NCBI RefSeq assembly: GCF_014274685.1
Contig: NZ_CP060393.1
Span: 3,097,501 to 3,161,500 of the forward strand
Direction: 5' to 3'
DNA: 64,000 nt
DNA from: Edaphobacter sp. 4G125
Lineage (GTDB): Bacteria > Acidobacteriota > Terriglobia > Terriglobales > Acidobacteriaceae
Shown: positions 6,948 to 17,133 of the stretch, piece by piece
How the letters are laid out: each line of letters opens with the position of its first letter
How positions within the stretch are numbered: position 1 is the stretch's first letter
Notes under the pieces: generated by a model
The model's database searches: none
What the model was told of the DNA's origin: nothing
The model's input: only the letters and a program-made list of their open reading frames with translations
Translations under genes and position numbers: made by a program

Positions 6948-9491
6948 CTAAGAGAAGTGAACAGTAAAGACCTCTCCGGCTTTAACGGGCAGTACAAGTT
7001 CGTCCGGGCCTGCACCAGGGATCGGCTGAGTTGATGTGGGGGAGACGGACGCGATCCGCTGGCCTTTCGGTGCGATGATGTGGTGCGTTAGATCGAGATG
7101 CGCCCGCAAAGTTGCCACTGTGGCTTTACCATTCTCCCATTCCATATCTACTTCAAGGCTTCCGCGGGCACGCAAACCACGGAATGAACCGTTTGGCCAT
7201 GCCTTGGGAAGGGCCGGGAGGAGGCGGATGACATTTGCAGCAGATTCAGCACCTCGCATCTGGGCTGCCTCACCGCTACCACCGCTGGCATGAGATTGCA
7301 GCAATATCTCGACCATTCCCGTAGGACCACCAAGATTGCCATCCATCTGGAAAGGAGAGTCGTCCTTCGTCCCGCAGATGTCGAAGAGGTTTCCTCGCGT
7401 CGAATCCGCAAGCAGCCGTAGCAGGTTCGAGTACGCTGCATCTCCATCTTCCAGGCGAGCCATGCAGCAGACGATCCAGGCACGCGACCAACCCGTACTG
7501 CCTCCATTGGCAGCCAGTCTTCGGTCGAGAGTGACTCGCGCTGCGCGCGCCATCTCGGGTGTACGGAACGGCGTGATCTGGTCATCAGGAAAGAGTGCAA
7601 AAAGATGCGAGATATGCCGATGTCCTGGTTCATTCTCTGTGTAATCTTCTTGCCATTCCTGCAATTGTCCGGCTTTGCCAATCTTATAAGGTGGAAGTTT
7701 AATCAGTGCCAGACGCGCACGATTATGAAGATCTGCATCTGTCGTTGCTTCCCAGTTCGGAGAAGTAGCGAGTACCGACGCGGCCTGGAGCAGGCGCGTC
7801 AGTACGGCACGGACGATCTCGATATCCATCGTCGGTGCCATGCAGATGTTATGCGCAGTTCCATCCGGCAGTTTGTATTTGTTCTCTGGAGAGCACGACG
7901 GGCCGGTAACCATCCGTTCCGTCTTCGGATCGGTCACCATCGAGTCGAGCAGGAAGAGAGCATTTTCGCGGAGCCTCGGATAACCCCGATCTCGTAAAAA
8001 CGCTACGTCGCCTGTGTAATCAAAATGATCCCACAGATGGAGTGACAACCAGGCTGCTCCCATCGGCCATACACCACCACCAAGAGCATCCACAGGGCTG
8101 GAGTCTCCCCAGATATCGGTGTTGTGATGAACGACGTATCCTCCGGCGTTGTAATACTTTTTTGCCGTAATATATCCAGGGTTGCGAGTGCGATCAATCA
8201 GATCAAAGAGAGGAGCGTGCAGGTCCGAAAGTCCTGCTCTCTCAGCAAGCCAGTAGATCATCTGGATATTAATGTTGACGGTATACTTCGAGCCCCAGGG
8301 TGGATCGACTGACTCATTCCAGATTCCTTGAAGATTTGCTGCAAGAGTGCCCGGCCGTGAGCTCGAGATCAGCAGATAACGTCCGTACTGAAAATAGATC
8401 CCCAATAGACCGGGATCTTCTTCACCAGCCTTCACCTGGGCAAGACGTTTATCTGTAGCGATTACAGCCTTAGGGTCCTGAGGCAGACCGATGGTAATTG
8501 CCGCTCGCCGGAAGTACTTCTGATGGTCCACCATGTGACGCACGCGAAGTTCGGCATATGGACGCGATGCGGCTGCAAGAAGATTCTTGACAACTGCATC
8601 GTGCATCATCGATTCACCAGATGGATAGCGATAGCTCGTTGCGCAGTCCAGAAATAACGTAACAGCCGTCGCGTTCGCCACAATCAGAGCATTGTTCTTT
8701 GTGGTAGTAGCACCATCAGTCGAGACAGCCAGCAGTTCGGCGTAGTATTGGATACCGACCTGTCGTTCCTTGATAGGAAGGCCGGGGTTGTCATTAACAG
8801 GAAGAGCTGTGCCGAAGAGTTTCAGGCGGTTCTGAGCCAATGCGGCAGTCTGAAAGTGCGCCGGACGATCCAATGTAGCCGTAAAGCTGATCTTGCCGAG
8901 TTGATCGGCGGTAAGCCGGATTACGATGACCTGATCGGAGGCAGAGCTGAAGACCTCTCGCCGGTAATGAACCCCACTGTGCGTGAAAGTCGTCGTTGCA
9001 ATTGCAGTGTCCAGATTCAGTTCCAACCGGTAGTCGCTGACATTCTCCATAGGGCCGAAATCCAGATGAAGATCACCAAGCGTTTGATAGCAAGGGAGAC
9101 GGCGTGGAATGGAAAGATAGTCGTCTGGAACCAAGGCCTCGGCCTCTGCGACTTGGCCCGCAAACAATAACTCTCGAATCTTCTGGACCGTCTCTCCTGC
9201 CTTAGGATTATTTCGGTCACGCATCTCGCCGTCCCAGATGGATTCTTCATTCAGCTGGATACGTTCTTTACTAGGCTGCCCAAAAACACAGGCTCCTAAC
9301 CGGCCATTTCCAACGGGCACGGAATCGGGCCACGATGCTGCGGGCTGATCAAAAAACAACTTGTATGGAGTCGCGCCCTCGGACGGAGCCGAGTCCTGCC
9401 ACGGAAGAGCGAAGGTCCTCGCATGGGAGAGCGTCGTGGCAGCAGCGGCAGAAGTGGCGATAAAACGACGACGCGTTGGACGATTCGACAT
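6948..9491 (-). CDS. Tat-exported GH95 alpha-L-fucosidase
   Basis: Exported glycoside hydrolase of 847 residues, typical GH95 length. ATG 9491 gives a Tat signal (RPTRRRFIATSAAAATT); a longer frame exists upstream but adds an unlikely N-terminus. The N-terminal domain begins with the family segment WPDSVPVGNGRLGACVFG. GH95 catalytic groups are all present: the NIN pair near residues 405-407, the general acid in the SPEN motif (Glu536) and Asp717 in MDGNLGG, followed by the EILLQSH helix. It would hydrolyse alpha-1,2-fucosidic or related (some members galactosidic) linkages with inversion in the periplasm. A VOC protein lies upstream on the same strand. Confidence 0.9.
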   Translation of the reverse strand: MSNRPTRRRFIATSAAAATTLSHARTFALPWQDSAPSEGATPYKLFFDQPAASWPDSVPVGNGRLGACVFGQPSKERIQLNEESIWDGEMRDRNNPKAGETVQKIRELLFAGQVAEAEALVPDDYLSIPRRLPCYQTLGDLHLDFGPMENVSDYRLELNLDTAIATTTFTHSGVHYRREVFSSASDQVIVIRLTADQLGKISFTATLDRPAHFQTAALAQNRLKLFGTALPVNDNPGLPIKERQVGIQYYAELLAVSTDGATTTKNNALIVANATAVTLFLDCATSYRYPSGESMMHDAVVKNLLAAASRPYAELRVRHMVDHQKYFRRAAITIGLPQDPKAVIATDKRLAQVKAGEEDPGLLGIYFQYGRYLLISSSRPGTLAANLQGIWNESVDPPWGSKYTVNINIQMIYWLAERAGLSDLHAPLFDLIDRTRNPGYITAKKYYNAGGYVVHHNTDIWGDSSPVDALGGGVWPMGAAWLSLHLWDHFDYTGDVAFLRDRGYPRLRENALFLLDSMVTDPKTERMVTGPSCSPENKYKLPDGTAHNICMAPTMDIEIVRAVLTRLLQAASVLATSPNWEATTDADLHNRARLALIKLPPYKIGKAGQLQEWQEDYTENEPGHRHISHLFALFPDDQITPFRTPEMARAARVTLDRRLAANGGSTGWSRAWIVCCMARLEDGDAAYSNLLRLLADSTRGNLFDICGTKDDSPFQMDGNLGGPTGMVEILLQSHASGGSGEAAQMRGAESAANVIRLLPALPKAWPNGSFRGLRARGSLEVDMEWENGKATVATLRAHLDLTHHIIAPKGQRIASVSPTSTQPIPGAGPDELVLPVKAGEVFTVHFS

Positions 9492-9626
9492 CTTTCGATA
9501 GGCTCCATCGCAGGCTAAACCCGTGTTTGGCCTGCATCTTCCTCTTCGACATTCGTTCAGCGCATCAAGGTTCTTGTGCATCACTTTGCGCACTGATCAT
9601 TGTAGAGCGTTTGTTGTGTAGCAGTC

Positions 9627-10049
9627 TTATTTCGCAAAGAGTTGGGCCGGGTCGGCAAATGCTTTAAATTCAAGGGCGTTACCGGCAGGATCAAGAAAAA
9701 ACATGGTCGCCTGCTCCCCCACCTCACCCTTAAATCGAATATACGGCTCGATCACGAACTGGATACTCGCTGCACGTAGTCGATCGGCAAGTAGCTGCCA
9801 GTCTGACATGGAGAGCACGACACCAAAATGAGGAACGGGAACATCGTGGCCATCGACTGGATTGTGATGCTGCTGCTTCGAATCTTTCGACAGCTTCAGA
9901 TGGGCAACAATCTGGTGTCCGAATAGATTGAAGTCAATCCATTGCTCAGAACTGCGTCCCTCCGGACAGCCAAGAAGCCCTCCATAGAACGCGCGGGCCA
10001 CCTCCAGATCATCAACAGGAAATGCGATATGGAAGGGAGTAAGAGCCAC
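9627..10049 (-). CDS. VOC family (glyoxalase/bleomycin-resistance fold) protein
   Basis: A 140-residue protein with two beta-alpha-beta-beta-beta halves: [23 protein letters not shown] at the start and [16 protein letters not shown] then [16 protein letters not shown] in the second half. His7, His67-type and Glu (LEFK) positions are compatible with a metal site of vicinal-oxygen-chelate enzymes. The GTG at 10049 is supported by AAGGAG seven bases upstream. Possible roles include dioxygenase, epimerase or lyase; the substrate cannot be told. It lies between the MFS gene and the GH95 gene on the same strand. Confidence 0.85.
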   Translation of the reverse strand: MALTPFHIAFPVDDLEVARAFYGGLLGCPEGRSSEQWIDFNLFGHQIVAHLKLSKDSKQQHHNPVDGHDVPVPHFGVVLSMSDWQLLADRLRAASIQFVIEPYIRFKGEVGEQATMFFLDPAGNALEFKAFADPAQLFAK

Positions 10050-10101
10050 GAAATCTCCTTCGATCCATCCTTTTGTAGAAACCTAGCTGGCAAGTATATT
10101 G

Positions 10102-11352
10102 CTACTGAGATTGAAGTCTGCTCTCCAAATTACCTTCCGGCAATTTCTGTGGGTTATTTTTCTCGGAGAAAGCAAGGGAAAAACCAATCAGTACAAGCAC
10201 AGAGATGATACCGGAGATAAGCCAGATCGATCGCCACTCGTAGGTGGCTCCGCCGACCGGAACAGCCAGATGATAGTGATCAACCACTGCTCCGGAGAGC
10301 CAGGCACCCACGAACATCCCCAGGCCGTAGGTGACGAAGGTGATCATGCCCTGCGCAGCGGCGCGTATTCCTACGTTTGCTTTGTTGTCGACATAGATCT
10401 GTCCCGTAACGAAGAAGAAGTCGTAGCAGATGCCGTGCAGAAGGATGCCTGCCCATAGCATCCACATCCCTGCGCCTATATTGCCATAGGCGAAGAAGAT
10501 ATAGCGCAGCACCCACGCGGCCATACCGGAGATCAGCATGTACTTGACGCCCAACCGTCGGAAGAACCACGGAATGAGCAGCATGCAGAGCATCTCGGAC
10601 ATCTGACCGCCGGTCATCTTGCCGGCAGCGTTCTCAACGCCGATCTGGTTGAGATAAAGGTTGGTGAAGGCGTAGTAGAACTGTAGCGGAATGCAGATAC
10701 CGAACGAGGCCAACACAAAGACCAGCATCGAACGCTCGCGCACGAGGTCAATTGCTTCACGGGGGAAGATGCTGCTAACGGTGAATTTCTGCCCACGACC
10801 GAGCAACGGAGGCGTTTTGGGCAACGTGAAGCAATACAGTCCCATCAAGAGTGAGGAGAGCGCAGCGATTCGCATCGGTGTCGCTGTGGCCTCAACACGC
10901 ATATTGCCAATGATCAGGCCAGCGATAATCCACCCAATAGATCCGAGAACACGGATTGAGCCGAAGTCCTCCTTCGGATCGCGCATCTGCCGGAACGAGA
11001 GTGAGTTGGTCAGCGCCATCGTCGGCATATAGCAGAGACAGTAGATAAGCAGAAGTCCGTAGAAGAGGCTGAACGACACCTGTGCGGAGGCCACGAAGAG
11101 AAGTGCTGCACCGAGCAGATGTAGCAACCCAAGTAGCTTCTGCGTATCGAAGAACCGATCGGCGACGATACCAACGAAGAACGGGGCCACAATTGCGCCG
11201 ATGGCTGTAGTTCCGTAAGCCACGCTGATCTGCTGACCGGTAAAGTGGAGCGGCCCGGCGAGCCAGGTTCCCATCGTGACATACCACGCTCCCCAGATAA
11301 AGTACTCCAGAAACATCATGACGCTCAGTCGCGCCCGCATCTGCAGCTTCAT
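10102..11352 (-). CDS. MFS transporter, NupG-like (nucleoside/sugar:H+ symporter type)
   Basis: Inner-membrane protein of 416 residues with about 12 hydrophobic segments. The N-terminus LSVMMFLEYFIWGAWYVTMGTWL is characteristic of the NupG-like branch of the major facilitator superfamily, which in acidobacteria and planctomycetes often sits with sugar-catabolism genes. ATG 11352 is chosen because GAGGAGAGG lies just upstream; an earlier TTG would be needed for the longer frame. It follows the TIM-barrel isomerase and Gfo/Idh genes by 84 bp on the same strand, so it probably imports the sugar those enzymes process rather than nucleosides. Confidence 0.85.
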   Translation of the reverse strand: MKLQMRARLSVMMFLEYFIWGAWYVTMGTWLAGPLHFTGQQISVAYGTTAIGAIVAPFFVGIVADRFFDTQKLLGLLHLLGAALLFVASAQVSFSLFYGLLLIYCLCYMPTMALTNSLSFRQMRDPKEDFGSIRVLGSIGWIIAGLIIGNMRVEATATPMRIAALSSLLMGLYCFTLPKTPPLLGRGQKFTVSSIFPREAIDLVRERSMLVFVLASFGICIPLQFYYAFTNLYLNQIGVENAAGKMTGGQMSEMLCMLLIPWFFRRLGVKYMLISGMAAWVLRYIFFAYGNIGAGMWMLWAGILLHGICYDFFFVTGQIYVDNKANVGIRAAAQGMITFVTYGLGMFVGAWLSGAVVDHYHLAVPVGGATYEWRSIWLISGIISVLVLIGFSLAFSEKNNPQKLPEGNLESRLQSQ

Positions 11353-11436
11353 CAACCTCTCCTCATCCTGCAATTTTCGCAGTGAACGATTCTTATCCTG
11401 TTCTCTGCTTGCTGTGCCTGATCCTCAATACGAACA

Positions 11437-12282
11437 CTATAAAGTCTGGGCTTTCCATTCCTGCAACCGTTCAATCGCAGTATGGATATCGGCAGTCCTT
11501 TGATCAAGGTTGGGTTCTTCCCTTTCGATCGTCAAGGGGCCAACGTAGTTCATCTTTCTGAGCTGGCGAATAAAGTCTGGGAAATTGACCTCTCCATCGC
11601 CTAACCTGCACTCATTTCCTAATTTTCCGGTTCCTGGTATAGGTGACCGGCCATCCTTGCAGTGCACGGAAATTACATGCTGCTGCACCTCTCGAAGCGC
11701 CTCGACCGGATCGCCAGATCCATAAAGGATCATATTGGCAGGATCGAAGTTGATCTTCAGGTTTTTACGATCGACATCCGCAAAGAACTTCAACAATACG
11801 GCCGCAGACTCATGCCCGGTTTCGAGAACGAAGTTCTGGCGGTTTTTTGCCATTGCATCGCACAAGGTTTGCGCGACATCGATCAGTTCCTTATAGAGAG
11901 GGTCTGCTGAATCGTCCGGGATAAATCCAATATGACAGGAGACTGCGGTGATCCCAAATTCATGAGCGAAGTTGGCGATCTCGATCGTCCGCGCGATGCG
12001 TTCCGAACGATACTTTGCATTCGTAAATCCGACCGACTCATGGACCTGTTGATAGCTGGAATAATCTTCGCCGGTATAACAACACACGGCGCTGGTTAGG
12101 ATGAACGGCGAATTGGAGAGCGCCGCCTTCCACTCTTGCACTGCCGCAATACAGTCAACGGAAGGTGGAATCCCAAGCTGAATTGCACGCAAGCCAAACT
12201 GCGAGACATATTTCAGGGTCTCTTCTGCTGTCTTCTCGGCCCAAACTACAAGGCCAATCTCCATCGGTTCTACTGTTGCCAT
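11437..12282 (-). CDS. Sugar phosphate isomerase/epimerase family TIM barrel
   Basis: Soluble 281-residue AP-endonuclease-2/xylose-isomerase-like TIM barrel. Metal-ligand-type motifs are visible: the Glu of VLETGH, the Asp and His of KINFDPANM and ISVHCKDG, and the Glu of GPLTIEREE. No signal peptide, so cytoplasmic. It starts with ATG at 12282 behind AGGAG, and overlaps the end of the upstream Gfo/Idh gene by 13 bp, so the two are translationally linked. Members act as epimerases, isomerases or, in keto-sugar routes, lyases and hydratases. Here a role on a sugar oxidised by the neighbouring dehydrogenase is inferred. Confidence 0.87.
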   Translation of the reverse strand: MATVEPMEIGLVVWAEKTAEETLKYVSQFGLRAIQLGIPPSVDCIAAVQEWKAALSNSPFILTSAVCCYTGEDYSSYQQVHESVGFTNAKYRSERIARTIEIANFAHEFGITAVSCHIGFIPDDSADPLYKELIDVAQTLCDAMAKNRQNFVLETGHESAAVLLKFFADVDRKNLKINFDPANMILYGSGDPVEALREVQQHVISVHCKDGRSPIPGTGKLGNECRLGDGEVNFPDFIRQLRKMNYVGPLTIEREEPNLDQRTADIHTAIERLQEWKAQTL

Positions 12283-13250
12283 TCAAGCTCCTGTCCATCG
12301 GCTTCGCGCGAAGTTTTTAATAGAAGTGAAAGTTTAACAGCCTGCGCAGATTCGGACGGCAGGCATAATGCCGGCGGAGTGCGATTCCGACAGCAGTCTA
12401 CAAAATAAGCAATCTCATCGAAGTAGGGATCGTGCACGGGAATCTCGACAGAAGTCTCTACTCCACGAAGGCTTCGGATTAGCAGATTGTCTTGATGAAC
12501 CAATCGCGCATCACCGGCCTCGATCTCAAAGCCAGCTGAGAAAGCAACCTCTGGATCAAGCCATCCCCCTTCAACAATTACGTCCGGTCCCGACGAATAC
12601 TGAAGAACAGCCCGCATCGTATCCACGGGACCTATGCTGGCAGCACTTACCGACTTTGGCTGACCAAAGAGGCTAAGGGCTTGGTCGAGGTCATGACTCA
12701 ACAGGTCGAGAATGGCGCCTCCGCTTCGCTCCTCTTGTGTGAGCCATCCTCCCCACTGCGGATAGCCTGTACTCCGACGAAGCACGCAATGCGTCACCTT
12801 ATCTCGACCAATCTCGTTGATGAATTGCGCCGCATAGCGATACGGATACATGAAGCGAAGCACCTGTCCAATCATAAAAATGCGCCCGCTTTTTTCTGCT
12901 GCAGCTATCAATTCATCACACTCAGAAACATTTCGCGCCAACGGCTTCTCACACAGCACATGCTTCCCTGCCGCGAATGCGGCCAAAACAACCTCGCGAT
13001 GCATGTCCGTAGGCAGGCAAATATCGACAGCATCAATCTCCGGATCTGCAATGACTGCACGCCAATCGGGATTCCAGACCACAGTTTCCGGCAACGGGCC
13101 GCTTGCCAGGTCCATATTGCCGCGCGCAGGGGCGTCTGCAGAAGGACGTGTGCGCGTAGAGACTGACTTTACTTCGACTCCGGGGATGCGCTGAAGCGCC
13201 GCTAGATGTGCGCCTCCCATAAACCCATAACCAAGCAGTGCAAACTTCAT
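12270..13250 (-). CDS. Gfo/Idh/MocA family oxidoreductase (cytoplasmic)
   Basis: NAD(P)-dependent sugar dehydrogenase of 326 residues with a Rossmann start (FALLGYGFMGGAHLAAL), the family EKP motif (HVLCEKPLARNVSECDEL) and the GGAILDLLSHDLDQ segment with the His of the active site. There is no signal peptide, in contrast to the paralogue near 55-56 kb. It is the first gene of a leftward unit (oxidoreductase, TIM-barrel isomerase, MFS transporter) and follows the terminator of the Oar receptor gene, so it probably has its own promoter in 13251-13320. Typical reactions are C-H oxidations of glucose-, inositol- or glycoside-like substrates. Confidence 0.9.
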   Translation of the reverse strand: MKFALLGYGFMGGAHLAALQRIPGVEVKSVSTRTRPSADAPARGNMDLASGPLPETVVWNPDWRAVIADPEIDAVDICLPTDMHREVVLAAFAAGKHVLCEKPLARNVSECDELIAAAEKSGRIFMIGQVLRFMYPYRYAAQFINEIGRDKVTHCVLRRSTGYPQWGGWLTQEERSGGAILDLLSHDLDQALSLFGQPKSVSAASIGPVDTMRAVLQYSSGPDVIVEGGWLDPEVAFSAGFEIEAGDARLVHQDNLLIRSLRGVETSVEIPVHDPYFDEIAYFVDCCRNRTPPALCLPSESAQAVKLSLLLKTSREADGQELEWQQ

Positions 13251-13320
13251 TCCGTCTATTCTCTCTTATATTGAGCAATCTGCAATGGAGGCTTCTGCAA
13301 AATTCTGAATCGGCCAAAGA

Positions 13321-13349
13321 AAAGGGGCAGCTCAATGAGCTGCCCCTTT
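13321..13349 (-). terminator. Intrinsic terminator of the Oar receptor gene
   Basis: A 13-bp perfect stem (13321-13333 against 13337-13349) with loop AAT, followed on the minus strand by TTTTCTTT. It starts 16 bp past the stop of the receptor gene and separates it from the Gfo/Idh operon. Confidence 0.88.
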
Positions 13350-13365
13350 CACCATAAAACTACAA

Positions 13366-16300
13366 CTAGAACTTCACACGTGCCGCGAACTGGATCAGAC
13401 GCGGGTTATAGGCATTGGCCGTTGATGTAATAGCGCCGAAGGTGGAGGGAGGTTGAAATCCTGCAACTGGATATTTACCTGTACAGGGAGCGGCAGCCGT
13501 ACAGGGGTTAATTTGCAGCGTTGCGTTCGGATTGAAGAATTGTGTCGTATTCAACACATTGAATGCCTCTGTACGAAACTCAAGCTTTACCCTTTCAGTG
13601 ATGTCAAAATTTTTGAACAATGAAAGATCGACCCGTTGTAAGCCGGGCCCAAAGAGTTGGTTGCGTCGCTGTGTTCCTACGGTACCAACTTTTTGGAAGA
13701 CAAAGTCATTCACATCAAACCATTGACTGACACTCGGATGAGACACCCTACCGTTGCCAATCATATTCGGACGATCACTGCCCGAGTTTGGGCGGGTACC
13801 GCTTCGGTTGATATTATTGACAACCGAAAATGGCATACCTGTATTCCAAACAATCAGCCCATTGGCCTGCCATCCCCTTGCCAAAACGCCAGTGAATCCA
13901 TGCTTGCTCTCCCCAAATGGAAGTGCGTAGTTGAAGGTTCCCGTAACACGGTGACGTATATCCTGATTGCCGTTTCCATATTCAATGATTGGAATCTGTT
14001 CAGGATAAGAGCCGAAGCCATTGCCGCCGTTGTTACTAATCGATTCAGAATTATCTAACAGACGTGCCCACGTGTAACCAAGCTGCAGGTCCAGCCCCTT
14101 GCTGAAGCGACGTTTCAATACAGCTTGCATCGCATGGTAACTGCTGCTTCCTCTGCTTGTGTAGTATGGGATCGATGTAACGTTCGGCACCGAGCCAGCA
14201 AAGCGCCGATAATAGTTGTACGAGACTGAGTACGGAACACCATACTTAGGATCGATAGCCGAACTCAGCGCAGGCGTATTGCTGGTGGTGTCGTTCGGAT
14301 TCGCATACACGAACGATTCCGGAGCCAGCGTGTTGTAGTCAGAGATATAGAACGCATTGCGCCGGCCAAGTTCTCCAACATAGGAAAGACTGCCTACGAA
14401 TCCCCCAAATTCGCGCTCCAAGGTTAGATTGAACTGCTCAATATAGGTCGATTTGAAATGTGGATCCAAAGCTGCAGTAATAGTGCCACTGGGATTTGTA
14501 GCACTATTCGGTAAGGGTGTTGGAAGTCCACCAGCGAATTTCTTGAATTGAGCTGCAGCAGCTGGACTGTACCCTAGATTGCTTTGCGCAAACTGAGCAG
14601 CCTGTGTCGGATTGTAAGGCCCCCAAGTCGCTGTAAAAGGCTGGTTCACCAGAGCTGAACCCGAAGTCGTATTCTCGGGAGCGTAGGTCAAGCCAAAACC
14701 ACCACGGATAACGGTCTTATCAATCGGAGTGTAGGCGAAACCAAATCTAGGAGCGAAGTTACTGTAATCCGTACGGATATTTCCGTGACCATCGATTCCA
14801 TTTTGACCTGCGATCACAATACGTGCGAGATCGGTATCAAAGTTCGACAGAATATTTTTGGTTTCGGTATACGGGGTGAAGAAATCATAGCGAGCACCTA
14901 TATTAAGCGTCAGCTTGGAACTGATGTGCACATCGTCCTGAAAGAAGACGTGCGGCTCCCAAGTACGATTGTTTGGCGCATATAGAATCCAGTTGCGCCC
15001 GCCTGATACATAGTCTCCCGCCAGAAGCGTAGAGAAATCCTGAAAGCTCCAGTTGCCATTCGCAGTATCGGTCTGGGTGACACGATCTTGGCGACGAATG
15101 ACACCTGCTCCGATCTTGACGGACTGCTTGCCACGGATGTAGTTCACAGCCCCTTCATACTGGAAGGTGTTCTCGTGATAAATGATTGGAGGACGGTTAC
15201 CAAGATTGGCACCTGTTCCCTGACTGATCGAAACCGCAGATAACTCTGCCGTACGAGAGTCAACGTTGATATTGGGCTGCCCCATAGCAGTGTTAATTGC
15301 TTTTCCGAAATTCAGGGGATACTGCCCATTATTCAGCAGCGTATAACCCGCTTTAAGTTCAATTAGAAGGTTAGGCGTAAAACTGTGAATATAGTTCAAT
15401 TGCGCCTGATGCGCCCGAGTTATTGCCGGCCCTGGATAGCTCCCCAAATTGCCGCCCGGCAAAATTGCTCCAGCTGCAGAGTTTACGGATGGGAAAAGGC
15501 TACCGATAGTGCTATCTACAGCGTTATAGGTATAACGAAGATAAGCCATATCACCATTGCTGAACCGATGATCGACACGGCCATCTGCAGTCTTATTGAA
15601 CTGGGAGTTCCTAGAAGTTCCCACATAATTGCCGGAGGTTACAGCATTGTTTGTCGGCAGAGGGAACAGATTGAAGTATTGCAGGCCTATCTTGTCAATA
15701 TTTGTAACGGTGGGATTGGTTTGCGTACAGGTCGTCACACCATTAACAGTCGAACAACTATCCGTGAAGTTACCTGGATTATTGCGCTGAAACAGAGTTG
15801 GCACAGTCGTTGTCGTCGGGTTCAGATTGCGAACAATGTTCAACCCTTCATAATCGGCAAAGAAAAACGTCTTCTCCTTCACAATCGGTCCACCTAGACT
15901 TCCGCCGAACTGATTCTGGCGATACTTCGGCTTAGGGATGTTGGCCCCAAATTTGTAAGGATTGGCATTCAACACATCATTACGGAAAAATTCATAGGCC
16001 GACCCATGAAATTGATTCGTGCCGGACTTGGTGATGACATTGATGATCGCTCCAGCAGAGCGGCCGACCTCGGCAGTAAAGACGTTGGTCTGCACGCTGA
16101 CTTCCTGGATAGCATCCACTGAGGGGCGAACACCAATGGAGCCGATGACGCGCTCATTGTTATCGATACCATCGATCGTCTGATTGTTCATCATGTCGGC
16201 CTGTCCGTTGACCGAAACTGATGAAGTCTGACGTCGATCGTCAGGTCGATTACCACTGGCCAAGCCGTTGTTTAATCCCTCGGTTGCACCGGGAGTTACC

Positions 16301-16857
16301 TGAACCAGATTGATAAAATTACGGCCATTCAGAGGAAGTTCCTGCGTTGCCTTTTCGGTCACGGTCGTGATCAGCGCTGCCGAGTCTGTATGGAGTGCTG
16401 GAGGTGCCGCATCCACTTCGATCGTTTCTCCGACCCCACCAATCTCTAGACGAGCATCTTCGCGGGCCCGGTCGCCGGCAGCAAGCGCGAACGAACTAAT
16501 CTTGAATACTTTAAATCCTGAGGCCGTGACAGTAAGTGAGTACCGGCTCGGCTTGAGAAGGGTAAAGGTAAACTCTCCTCCCCCGCCCGAAGTGACGACG
16601 CGCTTTTCCTGTGTGTTGACATTGGTGAGCTCCACGGTAGCTCCCGAGACCATGGCGCCTGAACTATCAGTCACCGTACCTACAACATCTGCGGTCGTGT
16701 TTTGTGCAAATGCCGCTCCGGTAAAAGCAAGCATCCATACCAATAGCGATAGGAACAAGGTATTTCGACAGATTTTCCCTACTCTGCCGGTTCTATTCAT
16801 CGTCTCGCGCTGATCACATTCGGTCAGCATCTGCTTCTTAAGCGCCACGCACTTCAT
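13366..16857 (-). CDS. Oar-type TonB-dependent receptor with CarboxypepD_reg-like domain
   Basis: Outer-membrane receptor of 1163 residues. An N-terminal signal (LFLSLLVWMLAFTGAAFAQ) precedes a carboxypeptidase-regulatory-like beta-sandwich (ADVVGTVTDSSGAMVSGATV), a plug domain (ELPLNGRNFINLVQ, IDGIDNNE, GAIINVITKSGTNQFHGS) and a long barrel ending in aromatic-rich AARVKF. ATG 16857 is chosen because AGGAGG sits 4 bases upstream; ATG 16800 would give a shorter signal peptide. Such acidobacterial receptors usually lack a SusD partner, as here. The ROK regulator gene is divergent, so it is a candidate regulator. The ligand is probably an oligosaccharide or glycoside, by context only. Confidence 0.9.
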   Translation of the reverse strand: MKCVALKKQMLTECDQRETMNRTGRVGKICRNTLFLSLLVWMLAFTGAAFAQNTTADVVGTVTDSSGAMVSGATVELTNVNTQEKRVVTSGGGGEFTFTLLKPSRYSLTVTASGFKVFKISSFALAAGDRAREDARLEIGGVGETIEVDAAPPALHTDSAALITTVTEKATQELPLNGRNFINLVQVTPGATEGLNNGLASGNRPDDRRQTSSVSVNGQADMMNNQTIDGIDNNERVIGSIGVRPSVDAIQEVSVQTNVFTAEVGRSAGAIINVITKSGTNQFHGSAYEFFRNDVLNANPYKFGANIPKPKYRQNQFGGSLGGPIVKEKTFFFADYEGLNIVRNLNPTTTTVPTLFQRNNPGNFTDSCSTVNGVTTCTQTNPTVTNIDKIGLQYFNLFPLPTNNAVTSGNYVGTSRNSQFNKTADGRVDHRFSNGDMAYLRYTYNAVDSTIGSLFPSVNSAAGAILPGGNLGSYPGPAITRAHQAQLNYIHSFTPNLLIELKAGYTLLNNGQYPLNFGKAINTAMGQPNINVDSRTAELSAVSISQGTGANLGNRPPIIYHENTFQYEGAVNYIRGKQSVKIGAGVIRRQDRVTQTDTANGNWSFQDFSTLLAGDYVSGGRNWILYAPNNRTWEPHVFFQDDVHISSKLTLNIGARYDFFTPYTETKNILSNFDTDLARIVIAGQNGIDGHGNIRTDYSNFAPRFGFAYTPIDKTVIRGGFGLTYAPENTTSGSALVNQPFTATWGPYNPTQAAQFAQSNLGYSPAAAAQFKKFAGGLPTPLPNSATNPSGTITAALDPHFKSTYIEQFNLTLEREFGGFVGSLSYVGELGRRNAFYISDYNTLAPESFVYANPNDTTSNTPALSSAIDPKYGVPYSVSYNYYRRFAGSVPNVTSIPYYTSRGSSSYHAMQAVLKRRFSKGLDLQLGYTWARLLDNSESISNNGGNGFGSYPEQIPIIEYGNGNQDIRHRVTGTFNYALPFGESKHGFTGVLARGWQANGLIVWNTGMPFSVVNNINRSGTRPNSGSDRPNMIGNGRVSHPSVSQWFDVNDFVFQKVGTVGTQRRNQLFGPGLQRVDLSLFKNFDITERVKLEFRTEAFNVLNTTQFFNPNATLQINPCTAAAPCTGKYPVAGFQPPSTFGAITSTANAYNPRLIQFAARVKF

Positions 16858-17133
16858 AGGGCCTCCTAAGCTCCTCATAACTCCACACTGCTAAGCAAAT
16901 ACCACCCGCGGTACAGCTATCCACCGCAGTTCGAATTTATTTAGTAACCGAAGCAAATAGAAGAATTCTTATATCGGAGAAGCGAACTACCGTAATACTC
17001 GGAAGGAGACGAACAATATTTCAGTAGGTGGATCATATTGGCATTGAATCTGGGCGTCAAGACAACTTTTTCGTAGCTTCCCGAAGAAGCAGGCAATAGG
17101 ATCAAACCCAACTGAGAGGAGAGATCTTCGAGA

